Assembly: GCF_000814905.1 (NCBI RefSeq)
Contig: NZ_JXAG01000025.1
Location: 37,752 to 101,751, forward strand
Reading direction: 5' to 3'
Length of the DNA: 64,000 bases
DNA from: Enterobacter sp. Bisph1
GTDB taxonomy: Bacteria; Pseudomonadota; Gammaproteobacteria; Enterobacterales; Enterobacteriaceae
This document shows, one piece after another, positions 56,357-64,000 of this stretch. The notes beneath the pieces were generated by a model. It made no database searches and was not told the origin of the DNA. It worked only from the letters and a program-made list of their open reading frames with translations. Both the position numbers and the translations under genes were made by a program. Numbering within the stretch: position 1 is the first letter of the stretch; every line of letters begins with the position of its first letter.

Positions 56357-56464
56357 TAAAAAACGCCCCAGTCATTTCTGACTGGGGCGGCTAAATATTC
56401 AGCCAAATCCGATTACGTGAAGTAAAAGGTCTGAAAGATAGAACATCTTACCTCTGTACCCTAC
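56357..56464 (-). ncRNA. spf: Spot 42 small RNA
   Basis: About 108 nt on the minus strand, starting GTAGGGTACAGAGGTAAGAT and ending in a GCCCCAGTC/GACTGGGGC hairpin followed by six T, essentially identical to E. coli Spot 42. Spot 42 with Hfq represses genes of secondary sugar use (galK and others) and is itself repressed by CRP. It lies next to polA, as in E. coli. A 15-codon ORF (spfP) is embedded. Confidence 0.96.
56399..56446 (-). CDS. spfP: SpfP, 15-residue protein inside Spot 42
   Basis: The ORF reads MFYLSDLLLHVIGFG and ends in TGA, and is preceded by GAGGTAAG, a reasonable Shine-Dalgarno. E. coli Spot 42 has been shown to encode a peptide at this site, so the RNA may have dual function. 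The unchanged reading frame supports it, although the RNA itself is also conserved here. Confidence 0.6.
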   Translation of the reverse strand: MFYLSDLLLHVIGFG

Positions 56465-56612
56465 GCGAATAACTCTACTCCCTTTTTTGATCCACACAAA
56501 GCACTTTTTGTAATTTCTTTTCAACTTTTACATAGGGAATTCTAATGGCTGTCACAAAACAGCGGGCTGTATGTTGCTTTATTACAGAAAAAGCCCGCTG
56601 TTACGCTATATC

Positions 56613-59399
56613 TTAGTGCGCTTGATCCCAGTTTGGCCCGCTGCCCACTTCCACCAGCAACGGCACATCGAGCTGAGTGCTGTTCTCCATCAGTTCATGG
56701 ATCTTTTTCGATACCGCCTCAACATCATCTTTGTGCACTTCAAATACCAGTTCATCATGCACCTGCATGATCAGACGTACGCGCGGTTTATCCTTTTGCA
56801 GCCAGCCATCAACGGCGATCATTGCCCGCTTAATGATATCCGCCGCCGTGCCCTGCATCGGGGCATTGATCGCCGCACGCTCAGCACCGGCTCGTCTGGC
56901 ACCGTTACTGGATTTAATATCCGGTAAATAGAGGCGGCGACCATCAAGAGTTTCGACATAACCCTGCTTTTTCGCCTGCGCACGGGTGCGCTCCATATAC
57001 TCCAGCACGCCAGGATAGCGCTCGAAGTAGAGATCCATATACTTTTGCGACTCTCTACGCGGAATATTAAGCTGGCGCGATAAGCCAAAAGCGCTCATGC
57101 CGTAAATCAGGCCAAAGTTAATCGCCTTCGCGCTGCGGCGCTGTTCATTGCTGACGCTCTCCAGCGGCAGGCCAAACACCTCCGCCGCCGTGGCGCGGTG
57201 AATGTCTTTACCTTCGGCGAACGCAGACAGCAGACCTTTATCACGCGACAGATGCGCCATAATGCGCAGCTCAATTTGCGAGTAGTCCGCCGAGACAATC
57301 AGGTAATCTTTCGGCGCGATAAACGCCTGGCGGATACGGCGGCCTTCTTCATTACGCACCGGGATATTCTGCAGGTTCGGATCCGTTGACGATAAACGCC
57401 CGGTTGCCGTAACGGCCTGATGGTAAGAAGTGTGCACGCGCCCGGTTTTCGGGTTAATCATTAGCGGCAGCTTATCGGTATAGGTCGATTTCAGCTTCGC
57501 CAGCCCGCGGTGTTCAAGGATCACTTTTGGCAGCGGGTAATCGAGGGCAAGCTCTTCCAGCACCTCTTCGGAGGTTGACGGCGCGCCGCCAGGGGTTTTC
57601 TTCAGCGGTTTAATGCCCTGCTTTTCAAACAGAATGGTCTGCAGCTGTTTGGTTGAAGAGAGATTAAACGGCTCGCCGGCAATTTCGTGCGCCTTTTTCT
57701 CCAGCTCCGCCAGCCGTAGCGTTAACTCTTCGGAATGCTTGTGCAGCACGGCAGGATCGATATTGACGCCGTTACGCTCAATACGCGAAATTACCGGCAC
57801 CAGCGGCATTTCAATATTTTCGAAGACGTTTAGCGGACCGGCGTGTTTTTGCAGCTCCGGCCACATCTTCAGATGCAGCTGCAGGGTGACATCGGCATCT
57901 TCGGCCGCATAATGGCCAGCCTGTTCCAGCGCGATTTGGTTAAACGTCAGCTGATTTTTACCTTTACCGGCTATCTCTTCAAAAGTGACGGTTTTGTGCT
58001 TCAGCCAGCGCGCGGAGAGGCTATCCATATCGTGGCGACCGACGACGCTATCCAGCGTATAGGATTCGAGCATGGTATCGAAGGCAATGCCGCGTAGCTC
58101 AATGCCGTAGTTCTCCAGCACGCCGCGATCGTATTTGAGGTTTTGCCCTACTTTGCGGATGTTTTCATCTTCCAGCAGCGGTTTCAACAGCTCCAGCACG
58201 CGCTCGCGGGGGATCTGATCCGGCGCATCAAGATAATCATGGGCGACCGGCACATACGCAGCCACGCCGGGTTCGATGGCAAAAGAGAGGCCCACCAGCT
58301 GAGCGCTGATATTGTCGAGGCTGTCCGTTTCGGTATCGAACGCAAACAGCGGCGCGTTTTTCAGTTTGCCAATCCAGCTTTGCAGTGTCTCTTCATCCAG
58401 AATAGTGACGTAGTTTTCCGCCGACAGCGCGACAGCAGGGGTATCGTCCTCTGCCTCGACCACTACGGCTTCCTGCGCTTTGGCTGCCGTTTTACCGCCT
58501 TTCGCCTGTAACCACTTACCCGCTTCGAGATCGGCGCTCCAGCGTTTGAACTCATAGCGCTTAAACAGCTCAAGAAGTTCCTGCGCCGCAGGCTGCTGAA
58601 CTTCAAGCTGCTCGCATGTCAGTTCCAGTTCGACGTCTGTTTTGATGGTCGCCAGCTGGTAAGAGAGGTAGGCCACCTCTTTATTCTGCTCAAGTTTTGC
58701 CGCCATGGTTTTAGCACCGCGGAAGCTCAGCGCGGCGATTTTATCCGACTCGGCATATAAGGTATCCAGCCCACCTAAGCCTTGCAGCAGCGCCTGGGCG
58801 GTTTTCTCGCCAACGCCGGGTACGCCAGGGATGTTGTCTGACGAGTCGCCCATTAGCGCGAGGAAATCGATGATTAATGCAGGCGGAACACCGTATTTGG
58901 TGACAACTTCATCGGGGCCAAGAATGGTATTGGTCATGGTGTTGATAAGGGTGATATTAGGCGTTACCAGCTGCGCCATATCTTTATCACCGGTGCTGAT
59001 CAGCACCGGCCGGCCGGCTTTCTCGGCTTCACGCGCCAGCGTACCGATCACGTCATCCGCTTCAACGCCGGAAACGGCCATCAACGGCAATCCCATCGCT
59101 TTTACCATGGCGTGCAGCGGCTCAATTTGCGCGCGCAAATCATCCGGCATCGGTGGGCGATGAGATTTGTAGTGTTCAAACAGTTCATCACGGAAGGTTT
59201 TGCCTTTCGCATCAAACACCACCGCGGCATGCGTCGGCTGATATTGCAAAATCAGGCTGCGCAGCATATTGAGTACGCCGTACATCGCGCCTGTAGGCTC
59301 GCCGACGCTGTTGGTCAATGGCGGAAACGCATGATACGCGCGATAAAGGTAAGACGAGCCGTCAACAAGGATAAGTGGGTTTTCTGGGATCTGAACCAT
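56613..59399 (-). CDS. polA: DNA polymerase I
   Basis: A 928-residue repair and Okazaki-fragment polymerase. 5'-3' exonuclease domain ([30 protein letters not shown]), 3'-5' exonuclease domain ([15 protein letters not shown] with acidic residues kept, so proofreading is intact), and polymerase domain with motif [18 protein letters not shown], motif [21 protein letters not shown] and motif [11 protein letters not shown]. Start [14 protein letters not shown] at 59399 was chosen; three codons can be added upstream. A DnaA box lies in its upstream region. Confidence 0.98.
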   Translation of the reverse strand: MVQIPENPLILVDGSSYLYRAYHAFPPLTNSVGEPTGAMYGVLNMLRSLILQYQPTHAAVVFDAKGKTFRDELFEHYKSHRPPMPDDLRAQIEPLHAMVKAMGLPLMAVSGVEADDVIGTLAREAEKAGRPVLISTGDKDMAQLVTPNITLINTMTNTILGPDEVVTKYGVPPALIIDFLALMGDSSDNIPGVPGVGEKTAQALLQGLGGLDTLYAESDKIAALSFRGAKTMAAKLEQNKEVAYLSYQLATIKTDVELELTCEQLEVQQPAAQELLELFKRYEFKRWSADLEAGKWLQAKGGKTAAKAQEAVVVEAEDDTPAVALSAENYVTILDEETLQSWIGKLKNAPLFAFDTETDSLDNISAQLVGLSFAIEPGVAAYVPVAHDYLDAPDQIPRERVLELLKPLLEDENIRKVGQNLKYDRGVLENYGIELRGIAFDTMLESYTLDSVVGRHDMDSLSARWLKHKTVTFEEIAGKGKNQLTFNQIALEQAGHYAAEDADVTLQLHLKMWPELQKHAGPLNVFENIEMPLVPVISRIERNGVNIDPAVLHKHSEELTLRLAELEKKAHEIAGEPFNLSSTKQLQTILFEKQGIKPLKKTPGGAPSTSEEVLEELALDYPLPKVILEHRGLAKLKSTYTDKLPLMINPKTGRVHTSYHQAVTATGRLSSTDPNLQNIPVRNEEGRRIRQAFIAPKDYLIVSADYSQIELRIMAHLSRDKGLLSAFAEGKDIHRATAAEVFGLPLESVSNEQRRSAKAINFGLIYGMSAFGLSRQLNIPRRESQKYMDLYFERYPGVLEYMERTRAQAKKQGYVETLDGRRLYLPDIKSSNGARRAGAERAAINAPMQGTAADIIKRAMIAVDGWLQKDKPRVRLIMQVHDELVFEVHKDDVEAVSKKIHELMENSTQLDVPLLVEVGSGPNWDQAH

Positions 59400-59793
59400 G
59401 ATGTCCATGCCTGTTTATCAAATTATGGCTTAAAGGATGCCACAGACAGGGGCAAAACATGAGTTTTTCGCGGCAAATGCCGGAAAAGATTTCGCGATCG
59501 TCGGGATCCCACGCATAAACATCCTGTGGATAAGTTTGTGAGTAATTTTTATCAGGCTGGATTTTTGTGCCTTTTTTACGATCGCAAAAATATACAAATA
59601 TATTTAAATCAATTAGTTATTCAAGTAAAAAGGATCGTTGGCGCTTTTTGCTGCCAATTTAGCCTATGTGGATATAAGAAAAGTGGATTTGCTTTGCCGG
59701 GATTCCTGCCCTCGGGTATTACCAGTAGGTTTAGCGTTGTTGATAGCGCTTTTCTGATAAAATCTGTCCCCTTGTGCTTCTCTTTAGGCTGCG
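59400..59793. other. Divergent polA-yihG spacer with a DnaA box
   Basis: This 394-bp region is AT-rich between about 59570 and 59640 and holds both promoters. The only clear site is a perfect DnaA box at 59525-59533 (TTATCCACA on the minus strand), 126 bp before polA. No gene or RNA could be recognised in it. Confidence 0.6.
59525..59533 (-). promoter_or_regulatory. Consensus DnaA box upstream of polA
   Basis: The 9-mer TTATCCACA is identical to the high-affinity R1/R4 box consensus. DnaA has been reported to affect polA expression in E. coli. A single box can occur by chance, so a role is only suggested. Confidence 0.5.
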
Positions 59794-60738
59794 TTGACAG
59801 CTAACTTTTTGAATACGTTATCTATGTCGAAATTACTTGCAGCCATCACGCTGTTTTTGAGTGTGCTGCTGACTATATTGGTCACCCTTGTTTGCTCTGT
59901 ACCGATTATTATTGCCGGAATATTCAAGCTGTTAATTCCTGTTCCTGCGCTGTGGCGCGCTATTTCCACCCTATGCAATTTTATGATGTATTGCTGGTGT
60001 GAGGCGCTGGGCTGGCTGCTGCACCTCAATCCCCATTTAAAATGGGATGTTGAAGGGCTGGAGGGGCTGAATAAGAAAAACTGGTATTTGCTGATCTGCA
60101 ACCACCATAGCTGGGCGGATATCGTGGTGTTATGTGTGCTACTGCGTAACCATATTCCGATGAACAAGTATTTTCTTAAGCAGCAACTGGCGTGGGTACC
60201 TTTTCTCGGTCTTGCATGCTGGGCGCTGGATATGCCGTTTATGCGTCGTTACTCCAGAAGTTTTCTGATTCGCCATCCTGAGCGCCGCGGTAAAGATGTC
60301 GAAACGACGCGCCGTTCATGCGAGAAATTCCGCCATCATCCCACCACGATTGTGAATTTTGTTGAAGGCTCACGCTTTACCGAAGAGAAGCGCCATCAGG
60401 TACGTTCTTCCTATACCCATTTACTGCCGCCGAAAGCCGCTGGCGTCGCGATGGCGCTAAATGTGTTGGGTAAACAGTTCGATAAAGTGCTTGATGTGAC
60501 GCTGTGCTACCCGGAAAACGACCGGACGCCCTTTTTTGATATGCTCAGCGGCAGGTTAACGCGGATTGTCGTTCGGGTGAATGTCGTGCCGGTGGATGAA
60601 ACGCTGCACGGGGATTATGTTAACGATAAGCACTTTAAACGCCGCTTCCAGCAGTGGTTAAATAATCTGTGGCATGAAAAAGATGAACTGATTGGTAGCA
60701 TTAAAGTGCACTACAAATACAAAAACGCCGGTCAGTGA
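59794..60738 (+). CDS. yihG: 1-acyl-glycerol-3-phosphate acyltransferase YihG
   Basis: A 314-residue PlsC-family acyltransferase of the inner membrane. Two N-terminal helices precede the catalytic NHHSWAD (NHX4D) motif, and [11 protein letters not shown] is the glycerophosphate-binding motif. E. coli YihG is a second LPA acyltransferase that affects acyl composition and swarming. The start is probably TTG at 59794, which gives the E. coli-like TANFLNTLS leader and has AGG upstream; the ATG at 59824 has no Shine-Dalgarno. Confidence 0.92.
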   Translation: MTANFLNTLSMSKLLAAITLFLSVLLTILVTLVCSVPIIIAGIFKLLIPVPALWRAISTLCNFMMYCWCEALGWLLHLNPHLKWDVEGLEGLNKKNWYLLICNHHSWADIVVLCVLLRNHIPMNKYFLKQQLAWVPFLGLACWALDMPFMRRYSRSFLIRHPERRGKDVETTRRSCEKFRHHPTTIVNFVEGSRFTEEKRHQVRSSYTHLLPPKAAGVAMALNVLGKQFDKVLDVTLCYPENDRTPFFDMLSGRLTRIVVRVNVVPVDETLHGDYVNDKHFKRRFQQWLNNLWHEKDELIGSIKVHYKYKNAGQ

Positions 60739-60750
60739 CCGGCGTTCTCT
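60721..60750. terminator. Bidirectional terminator between yihG and dsbA
   Basis: An 11-bp stem AACGCCGGTCA/TGACCGGCGTT (60724-60734 with 60736-60746) is followed on the minus strand by five T. It overlaps the end of yihG and serves mainly srkA-dsbA. Confidence 0.82.
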
Positions 60751-61373
60751 TATTTCTTCTCAACCAGATATTTCACGGTATTGGCATAGTCCTGAACGAA
60801 AGCATCCAGGCTGCTGCCATCCATGCCCTGTTGGTTAATTTGATATTTCCCATTAACAAACATGGCCGGAACGCCCTGTAGCTGCAGATCGGCCGCCGCT
60901 TTTTCTTGCTGGGCAACCAGCGATTTCACCACAAAGCTGTTCCATGCAGCGTCATACTCTTCGCCCTTCACACCCGCCTGGATAAAGACGTCGCGGACAT
61001 CGGCAACGGAGCGCACGGTTTGCGTTTTCTGCACGGCTTCAAACATCGGCGCGGTGATTTTGTCTTCAACGCCAAGGGCCATTGCCACCGCCCAGGCCTG
61101 AGTCAGTTCTTTACCTAATGGACCTAAAAATTCCACATGGTATTTGGTCATTTTAGTGCCTTCCGGCAGCTTGCTTTTCACTGCGGAAGCAACGTGCCAG
61201 ACCTGCTCAAAATCGTAGCAGTGCGGGCAATAAAATGAGAAGAACTCAAGCACCTGCGGCTCGCCTGCCACGGGTTTATCCAGGGTATTGAACTGCTTAC
61301 CGTCTGTAGGTTGCGCAGCCGAAGCACAAAAAGCCAGCATCATACCTGCCAGCGCCAGCCAAATCTTCTTCAT
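60750..61373 (-). CDS. dsbA: Periplasmic thiol:disulfide oxidase DsbA
   Basis: A 207-residue thioredoxin-fold protein that introduces disulfides into secreted proteins and is reoxidised by DsbB. Signal peptide [19 protein letters not shown], active site CPHC at residues 49-52 of the precursor, cis-Pro loop in GVPAMFVNG. The start is ATG 61373; the TTG two codons upstream is not needed. It follows srkA by 16 bp, so both share a transcript, which in E. coli is Cpx-activated. Confidence 0.97.
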   Translation of the reverse strand: MKKIWLALAGMMLAFCASAAQPTDGKQFNTLDKPVAGEPQVLEFFSFYCPHCYDFEQVWHVASAVKSKLPEGTKMTKYHVEFLGPLGKELTQAWAVAMALGVEDKITAPMFEAVQKTQTVRSVADVRDVFIQAGVKGEEYDAAWNSFVVKSLVAQQEKAAADLQLQGVPAMFVNGKYQINQQGMDGSSLDAFVQDYANTVKYLVEKK

Positions 61374-61389
61374 GGTCAACTCTCTCCGT

Positions 61390-62373
61390 TTAATACATGG
61401 GCGTTAATGTTAAGGGTGGTTCTTTTAGAACGTTCACCTGTTCAAGAAAAATCGCGGTTTGCCTGAGCCAGTGGTCTTCGCTGTTCAGCCAGGGGAAATT
61501 TTTGGGAAATGCCGGATCGCCCCAGCGGCGAATCAGCCACGCCAGATAGTAAACCAGCCGCATGGCGCGCAGTGGCTCTATGAGAGCCAGTTCAGCGGGA
61601 TTGAATTCACTGAACTCTTCGTAGGCCTCAATGATCATCTCAAGCTGCATACGCTGTTCGGCTTTATCCCCATGTAACAGCATCCACAGATCCTGTACCG
61701 CAGGACCGTTACGGGCATCGTCTAAATCAACGAACATCGGCCCGTCGCGCCACAAAATATTGCCTGCATGGCAATCACCATGCAGACGCAAAACGTTAAA
61801 CCGGTCATGCCATTGTGCCATCACGGCATCAATAAGCTTATCAGCCGCAAGCAAAAACGCCTCTTTTAGACCGGCAGGAATAAGCGCGGTAGTCTCAAAA
61901 AGCGCACGCGGTTCAAGGAGGTACTCTTGAACCCCCATATCCGGCCGGCTTGAGAAGCGCTTTTTGCTGCCCGTTTGATGCAAACGGCCCAGATAGCGGC
62001 CAACCCACTCCATCTGATCGAGATTGTCGGCTTCAAACTGACGACCGCCAACGCTTGGGAAAATAGCGAACAAGAAATCCTGATGGGTGAATAAGGTTTG
62101 ATTGTTGAAAGCGAGCGGCGCGGCGACGGGAACGTCATCATGCTTGAGCTGCAAGGCGAACTCATGCTCTTCAAGGATCTGCTCGGCTGACCAGCGCTCC
62201 GGACGGTAAAACTTCACCACATAACGGCGACGATCTTCATCCTGGAATTGATAAACGCGGTTTTCATAGCTGTTTAACGGAGTAAGCCCGGAATCCACCC
62301 GAACTCCCTGCTCAAACAGCGCATCCATGATGGTGTCCGGGTGTAATGTCTGGAAAGTAAAGGCGCTTGTCAT
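61390..62373 (-). CDS. srkA: Stress response kinase SrkA (RdoA/YihE)
   Basis: A 327-residue cytoplasmic Ser/Thr kinase with a choline-kinase fold. It has the catalytic [11 protein letters not shown] loop and [16 protein letters not shown], the metal-binding Asp motif. In E. coli it counteracts MazEF-dependent death and is co-expressed with dsbA under Cpx control. Length is one residue off E. coli. Confidence 0.95.
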   Translation of the reverse strand: MTSAFTFQTLHPDTIMDALFEQGVRVDSGLTPLNSYENRVYQFQDEDRRRYVVKFYRPERWSAEQILEEHEFALQLKHDDVPVAAPLAFNNQTLFTHQDFLFAIFPSVGGRQFEADNLDQMEWVGRYLGRLHQTGSKKRFSSRPDMGVQEYLLEPRALFETTALIPAGLKEAFLLAADKLIDAVMAQWHDRFNVLRLHGDCHAGNILWRDGPMFVDLDDARNGPAVQDLWMLLHGDKAEQRMQLEMIIEAYEEFSEFNPAELALIEPLRAMRLVYYLAWLIRRWGDPAFPKNFPWLNSEDHWLRQTAIFLEQVNVLKEPPLTLTPMY

Positions 62374-62448
62374 CCTGAGATCCGAAAATTTGACGAATGA
62401 CTCAGAATATCATTTCACGGCGCTTTCGGTTGCGCCGCTTACAAGGTT

Positions 62449-62718
62449 TTACTCTTTAATTACGCCGCGTGCGCGCAGCAGCGCGGTTTTGAAATCCTCT
62501 TCATAATCTTTTTGAATACCCGGGATCACCGCATCTTTCGAGGTGTCGCGCATTTTCAGATGATAGATGAGGATGTCATCGCTTAAATCCGCCAGTTCGC
62601 CCTGATAACCCGATTCTTGCGCCAGTTTCTGCAAAAACTGCACTAAATTAAGCTCGGGTTCTTTCTGCCATGCTGGCTGGAGAAGTTCGATAAGTTCATT
62701 CAGACGTTTACATTTCAT
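62449..62718 (-). CDS. yihD: DUF1040 protein YihD
   Basis: An 89-residue acidic cytoplasmic protein, [20 protein letters not shown] at the start and [12 protein letters not shown] at the end, nearly identical to E. coli YihD. The function is unknown. The ATG at 62718 has AAGGAG eight bases upstream; the ORF extends 52 codons further into the divergent mobA promoter region, which is not coding. Confidence 0.96.
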   Translation of the reverse strand: MKCKRLNELIELLQPAWQKEPELNLVQFLQKLAQESGYQGELADLSDDILIYHLKMRDTSKDAVIPGIQKDYEEDFKTALLRARGVIKE

Positions 62719-62787
62719 GGGTAGGCTCCTTACTCTTGGTACAGACACGTTAGCAGGGTAAAACCCACAATAAAAGAGGCGATAAGG

Positions 62788-63372
62788 GTGACAGAGAGCG
62801 GTGCAGTAACGGGCGTAGTACTGGCGGGGGGAAAAGCTTCGCGAATGGGCGGCCAGGATAAAGGTTTGCTGCAATTAAAAGGGAAACCGCTATGGCAACA
62901 CGTTGCCGAACGGTTATCGCCGCAGGTTACTAGCGTGGTAATCAGCGCTAACCGCAACCTCGATATTTACCGGGCCAGCAGATTACCTGTGATATCCGAT
63001 ACGCTGCAGGATTTTCCCGGCCCGCTGGCGGGTATGCTCTCGGTGATGCAACAGAGCGCTGGCGAGTGGTTTCTCTTTTGCCCCTGTGATACGCCGCATA
63101 TACCTGTGGATCTTGCTGAACGGTTACAGAGGAGTGTGCAACACTCTCCGGCCGCCTGGGTACACGATGGCGAGCGGGATCATCCGGCCATCGCGCTGGT
63201 GCAGCGCAGTGTTTTACCGTTATTGCAGGATTATCTCACGAGTGGTGAACGTCGAGTGATGGTGTTTATGCGCCAGGCCGGTGGGCATTCGGTCGATTTC
63301 AGCGATGTAAAATCTGCTTTCGCCAACGTCAACACCCCTGACGATCTCGCTCACTGGCAGGAGACGCTATGA
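62788..63372 (+). CDS. mobA: Molybdenum cofactor guanylyltransferase
   Basis: A 194-residue nucleotidyltransferase that adds GMP to molybdopterin to give the bis-MGD cofactor used by FdoG and others. The GTP-binding loop [18 protein letters not shown] and the [13 protein letters not shown] and CPCDTPHIP segments are present. The start is GTG with AAGG close upstream. Its TGA overlaps the mobB ATG by four bases. Confidence 0.95.
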   Translation: MTESGAVTGVVLAGGKASRMGGQDKGLLQLKGKPLWQHVAERLSPQVTSVVISANRNLDIYRASRLPVISDTLQDFPGPLAGMLSVMQQSAGEWFLFCPCDTPHIPVDLAERLQRSVQHSPAAWVHDGERDHPAIALVQRSVLPLLQDYLTSGERRVMVFMRQAGGHSVDFSDVKSAFANVNTPDDLAHWQETL

Positions 63373-63878
63373 TTCCGTTATTTGCGATAGCCGCCTGGAG
63401 CGGAACCGGGAAAACAACGCTGCTGAAAAAACTGATCCCAGAACTCTGCTCACGCGGCGTTCGCCCCGGTTTAATCAAGCATACTCACCATGATATGGAT
63501 ATCGATAAGCCCGGTAAGGACAGCTATGAATTACGTAAAGCCGGGGCGGCGCAAACGCTGGTCGCCAGCTCTCAGCGCTGGGCATTGATGACCGAAACCC
63601 CGGATGAGGAAGAGTTGGATCTTTTTTATCTGGTTAGCCGAATGGATGTCACCAGGCTGGATCTGGTGCTGGTTGAGGGTTTTAAACATGAGGCCGTACC
63701 TAAGATCCTTCTCTGGCGTCAGGGCTGCGGCCATGAATTACATGAACTGACGCTGGACGAGCATGTTATCGCGGTTGCCAGCGATATTCCGGTGACGCTC
63801 AGCGTTCCGGTACTTGATTTGAATAATGTGGAACAGATAGCCGCGTTTATTATGAATAAGGCTGGGTTAACGGCTTGA
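63369..63878 (+). CDS. mobB: Molybdopterin-guanine dinucleotide biosynthesis protein MobB
   Basis: A 169-residue P-loop protein that assists MobA. Walker A is [40 protein letters not shown] and [13 protein letters not shown] are family motifs. A few residues shorter than E. coli MobB. Not essential for cofactor synthesis in E. coli. Confidence 0.95.
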   Translation: MIPLFAIAAWSGTGKTTLLKKLIPELCSRGVRPGLIKHTHHDMDIDKPGKDSYELRKAGAAQTLVASSQRWALMTETPDEEELDLFYLVSRMDVTRLDLVLVEGFKHEAVPKILLWRQGCGHELHELTLDEHVIAVASDIPVTLSVPVLDLNNVEQIAAFIMNKAGLTA

Positions 63879-63898
63879 TTTAAAAGACAGAAAGGCGA

Positions 63899-63925
63899 AA
63901 ACCCGGCTTTATGGTCGGGTTATTT
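63899..63925 (+). terminator. Weak terminator after mobB
   Basis: Stem AACCCG/CGGGTT (63900-63905 with 63916-63921) is followed by ATTTA. The T run is short. Confidence 0.45.
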
Positions 63926-63955
63926 ACGTAGCGAGCGTTTTTTGCTGCGGAAGAA

Positions 63956-63986
63956 ACGCAAAAAGGCCATCCGTCAGGATGGCCTT
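63956..63986 (-). terminator. rrn T2-like terminator of a ribosomal RNA operon
   Basis: Stem AAGGCCATCC/GGATGGCCTT (63963-63972 with 63977-63986) is followed on the minus strand by TTTGCGTTTCTTCC. This is the known second terminator of E. coli rrn operons almost base for base. In E. coli, mobBA lies next to the 3' end of rrnA, so a 5S gene on the minus strand is expected just past the right edge. Confidence 0.88.
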
Positions 63987-64000
63987 CTGCTTGTTTGATG

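Overview
The window is a chromosomal segment of a member of the Enterobacteriaceae, most like the Enterobacter/Kosakonia/Klebsiella group. Gene order follows the E. coli fpr to rrnA region closely (fpr, yiiR, yiiQ, tpiA, cdh, sbp, pfkA, fieF, cpxPRA, yiiM, kdgT, sodA, rha, fdo, yiiD/fabY, dtd, yihY, yihX, typA, glnALG, hemN, yihI, csrC, engB, spf, polA, yihG, dsbA, srkA, yihD, mobAB, rrn). The E. coli frv, yih sulfoquinovose and yihF genes are missing, and other genes have been gained. The genus is an inference from gene content only.

Layout. 1-7.7 kb: core metabolism (3' end of fpr, tpiA, cdh, sbp, pfkA, fieF), with an extra SLC13-type anion transporter between tpiA and cdh. 7.7-10.9 kb: a small accessory islet between fieF and cpxP. 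It holds a hicAB pair whose hicA is frameshifted, a six-copy 9-bp G-rich tandem repeat, and a two-gene operon coding for an unrecognised 198-aa protein and an XRE-HTH/ImmA-IrrE zinc peptidase fusion, preceded by twin 24-bp operator-like repeats. 10.9-13.7 kb: the Cpx envelope-stress system with the CpxQ sRNA and a perfect CpxR box. 13.7-17.4 kb: yiiM, a KDG-aldolase-like DHDPS-family enzyme facing kdgT, and sodA with a Fur box.

17.6-30.6 kb: a large L-rhamnose locus. It encodes the symporter RhaT, regulators RhaR and RhaS, catabolic enzymes RhaBAD, a complete rhamnose-type ABC importer, lactaldehyde reductase FucO and mutarotase RhaM. The rhaS-rhaB intergenic region shows two CRP sites and a RhaS inverted repeat placed as in E. 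coli. 30.6-35.2 kb: a raffinose/melibiose cluster (LacI-type repressor, GH36 alpha-galactosidase, LacY-family permease) with twin 18-bp operators. 35.3-42.3 kb: a DUF1471 protein, then the formate dehydrogenase-O module (fdhD, fdoGHI, fdhE), with an in-frame UGA (Sec) in fdoG.

42.4-54.4 kb: an HSL-type esterase; a tightly overlapped yihX-yihY-dtd-fabY operon; typA; the nitrogen-control operon glnA-glnL-glnG with CRP, NtrC and sigma-54 sites; the small membrane protein yshB; and hemN. 54.4-64 kb: a 57-aa ORF between yihI and hemN, CsrC sRNA, engB, Spot 42 sRNA (with its small spfP ORF), polA with an upstream DnaA box, yihG, srkA-dsbA, yihD and mobAB. The right edge carries an rrn T2-like terminator on the minus strand, so a ribosomal RNA operon should end just beyond the window.

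Most of the window is conserved core. The least explained part is the 8.9-10.7 kb two-gene XRE-peptidase module and its operator repeats.
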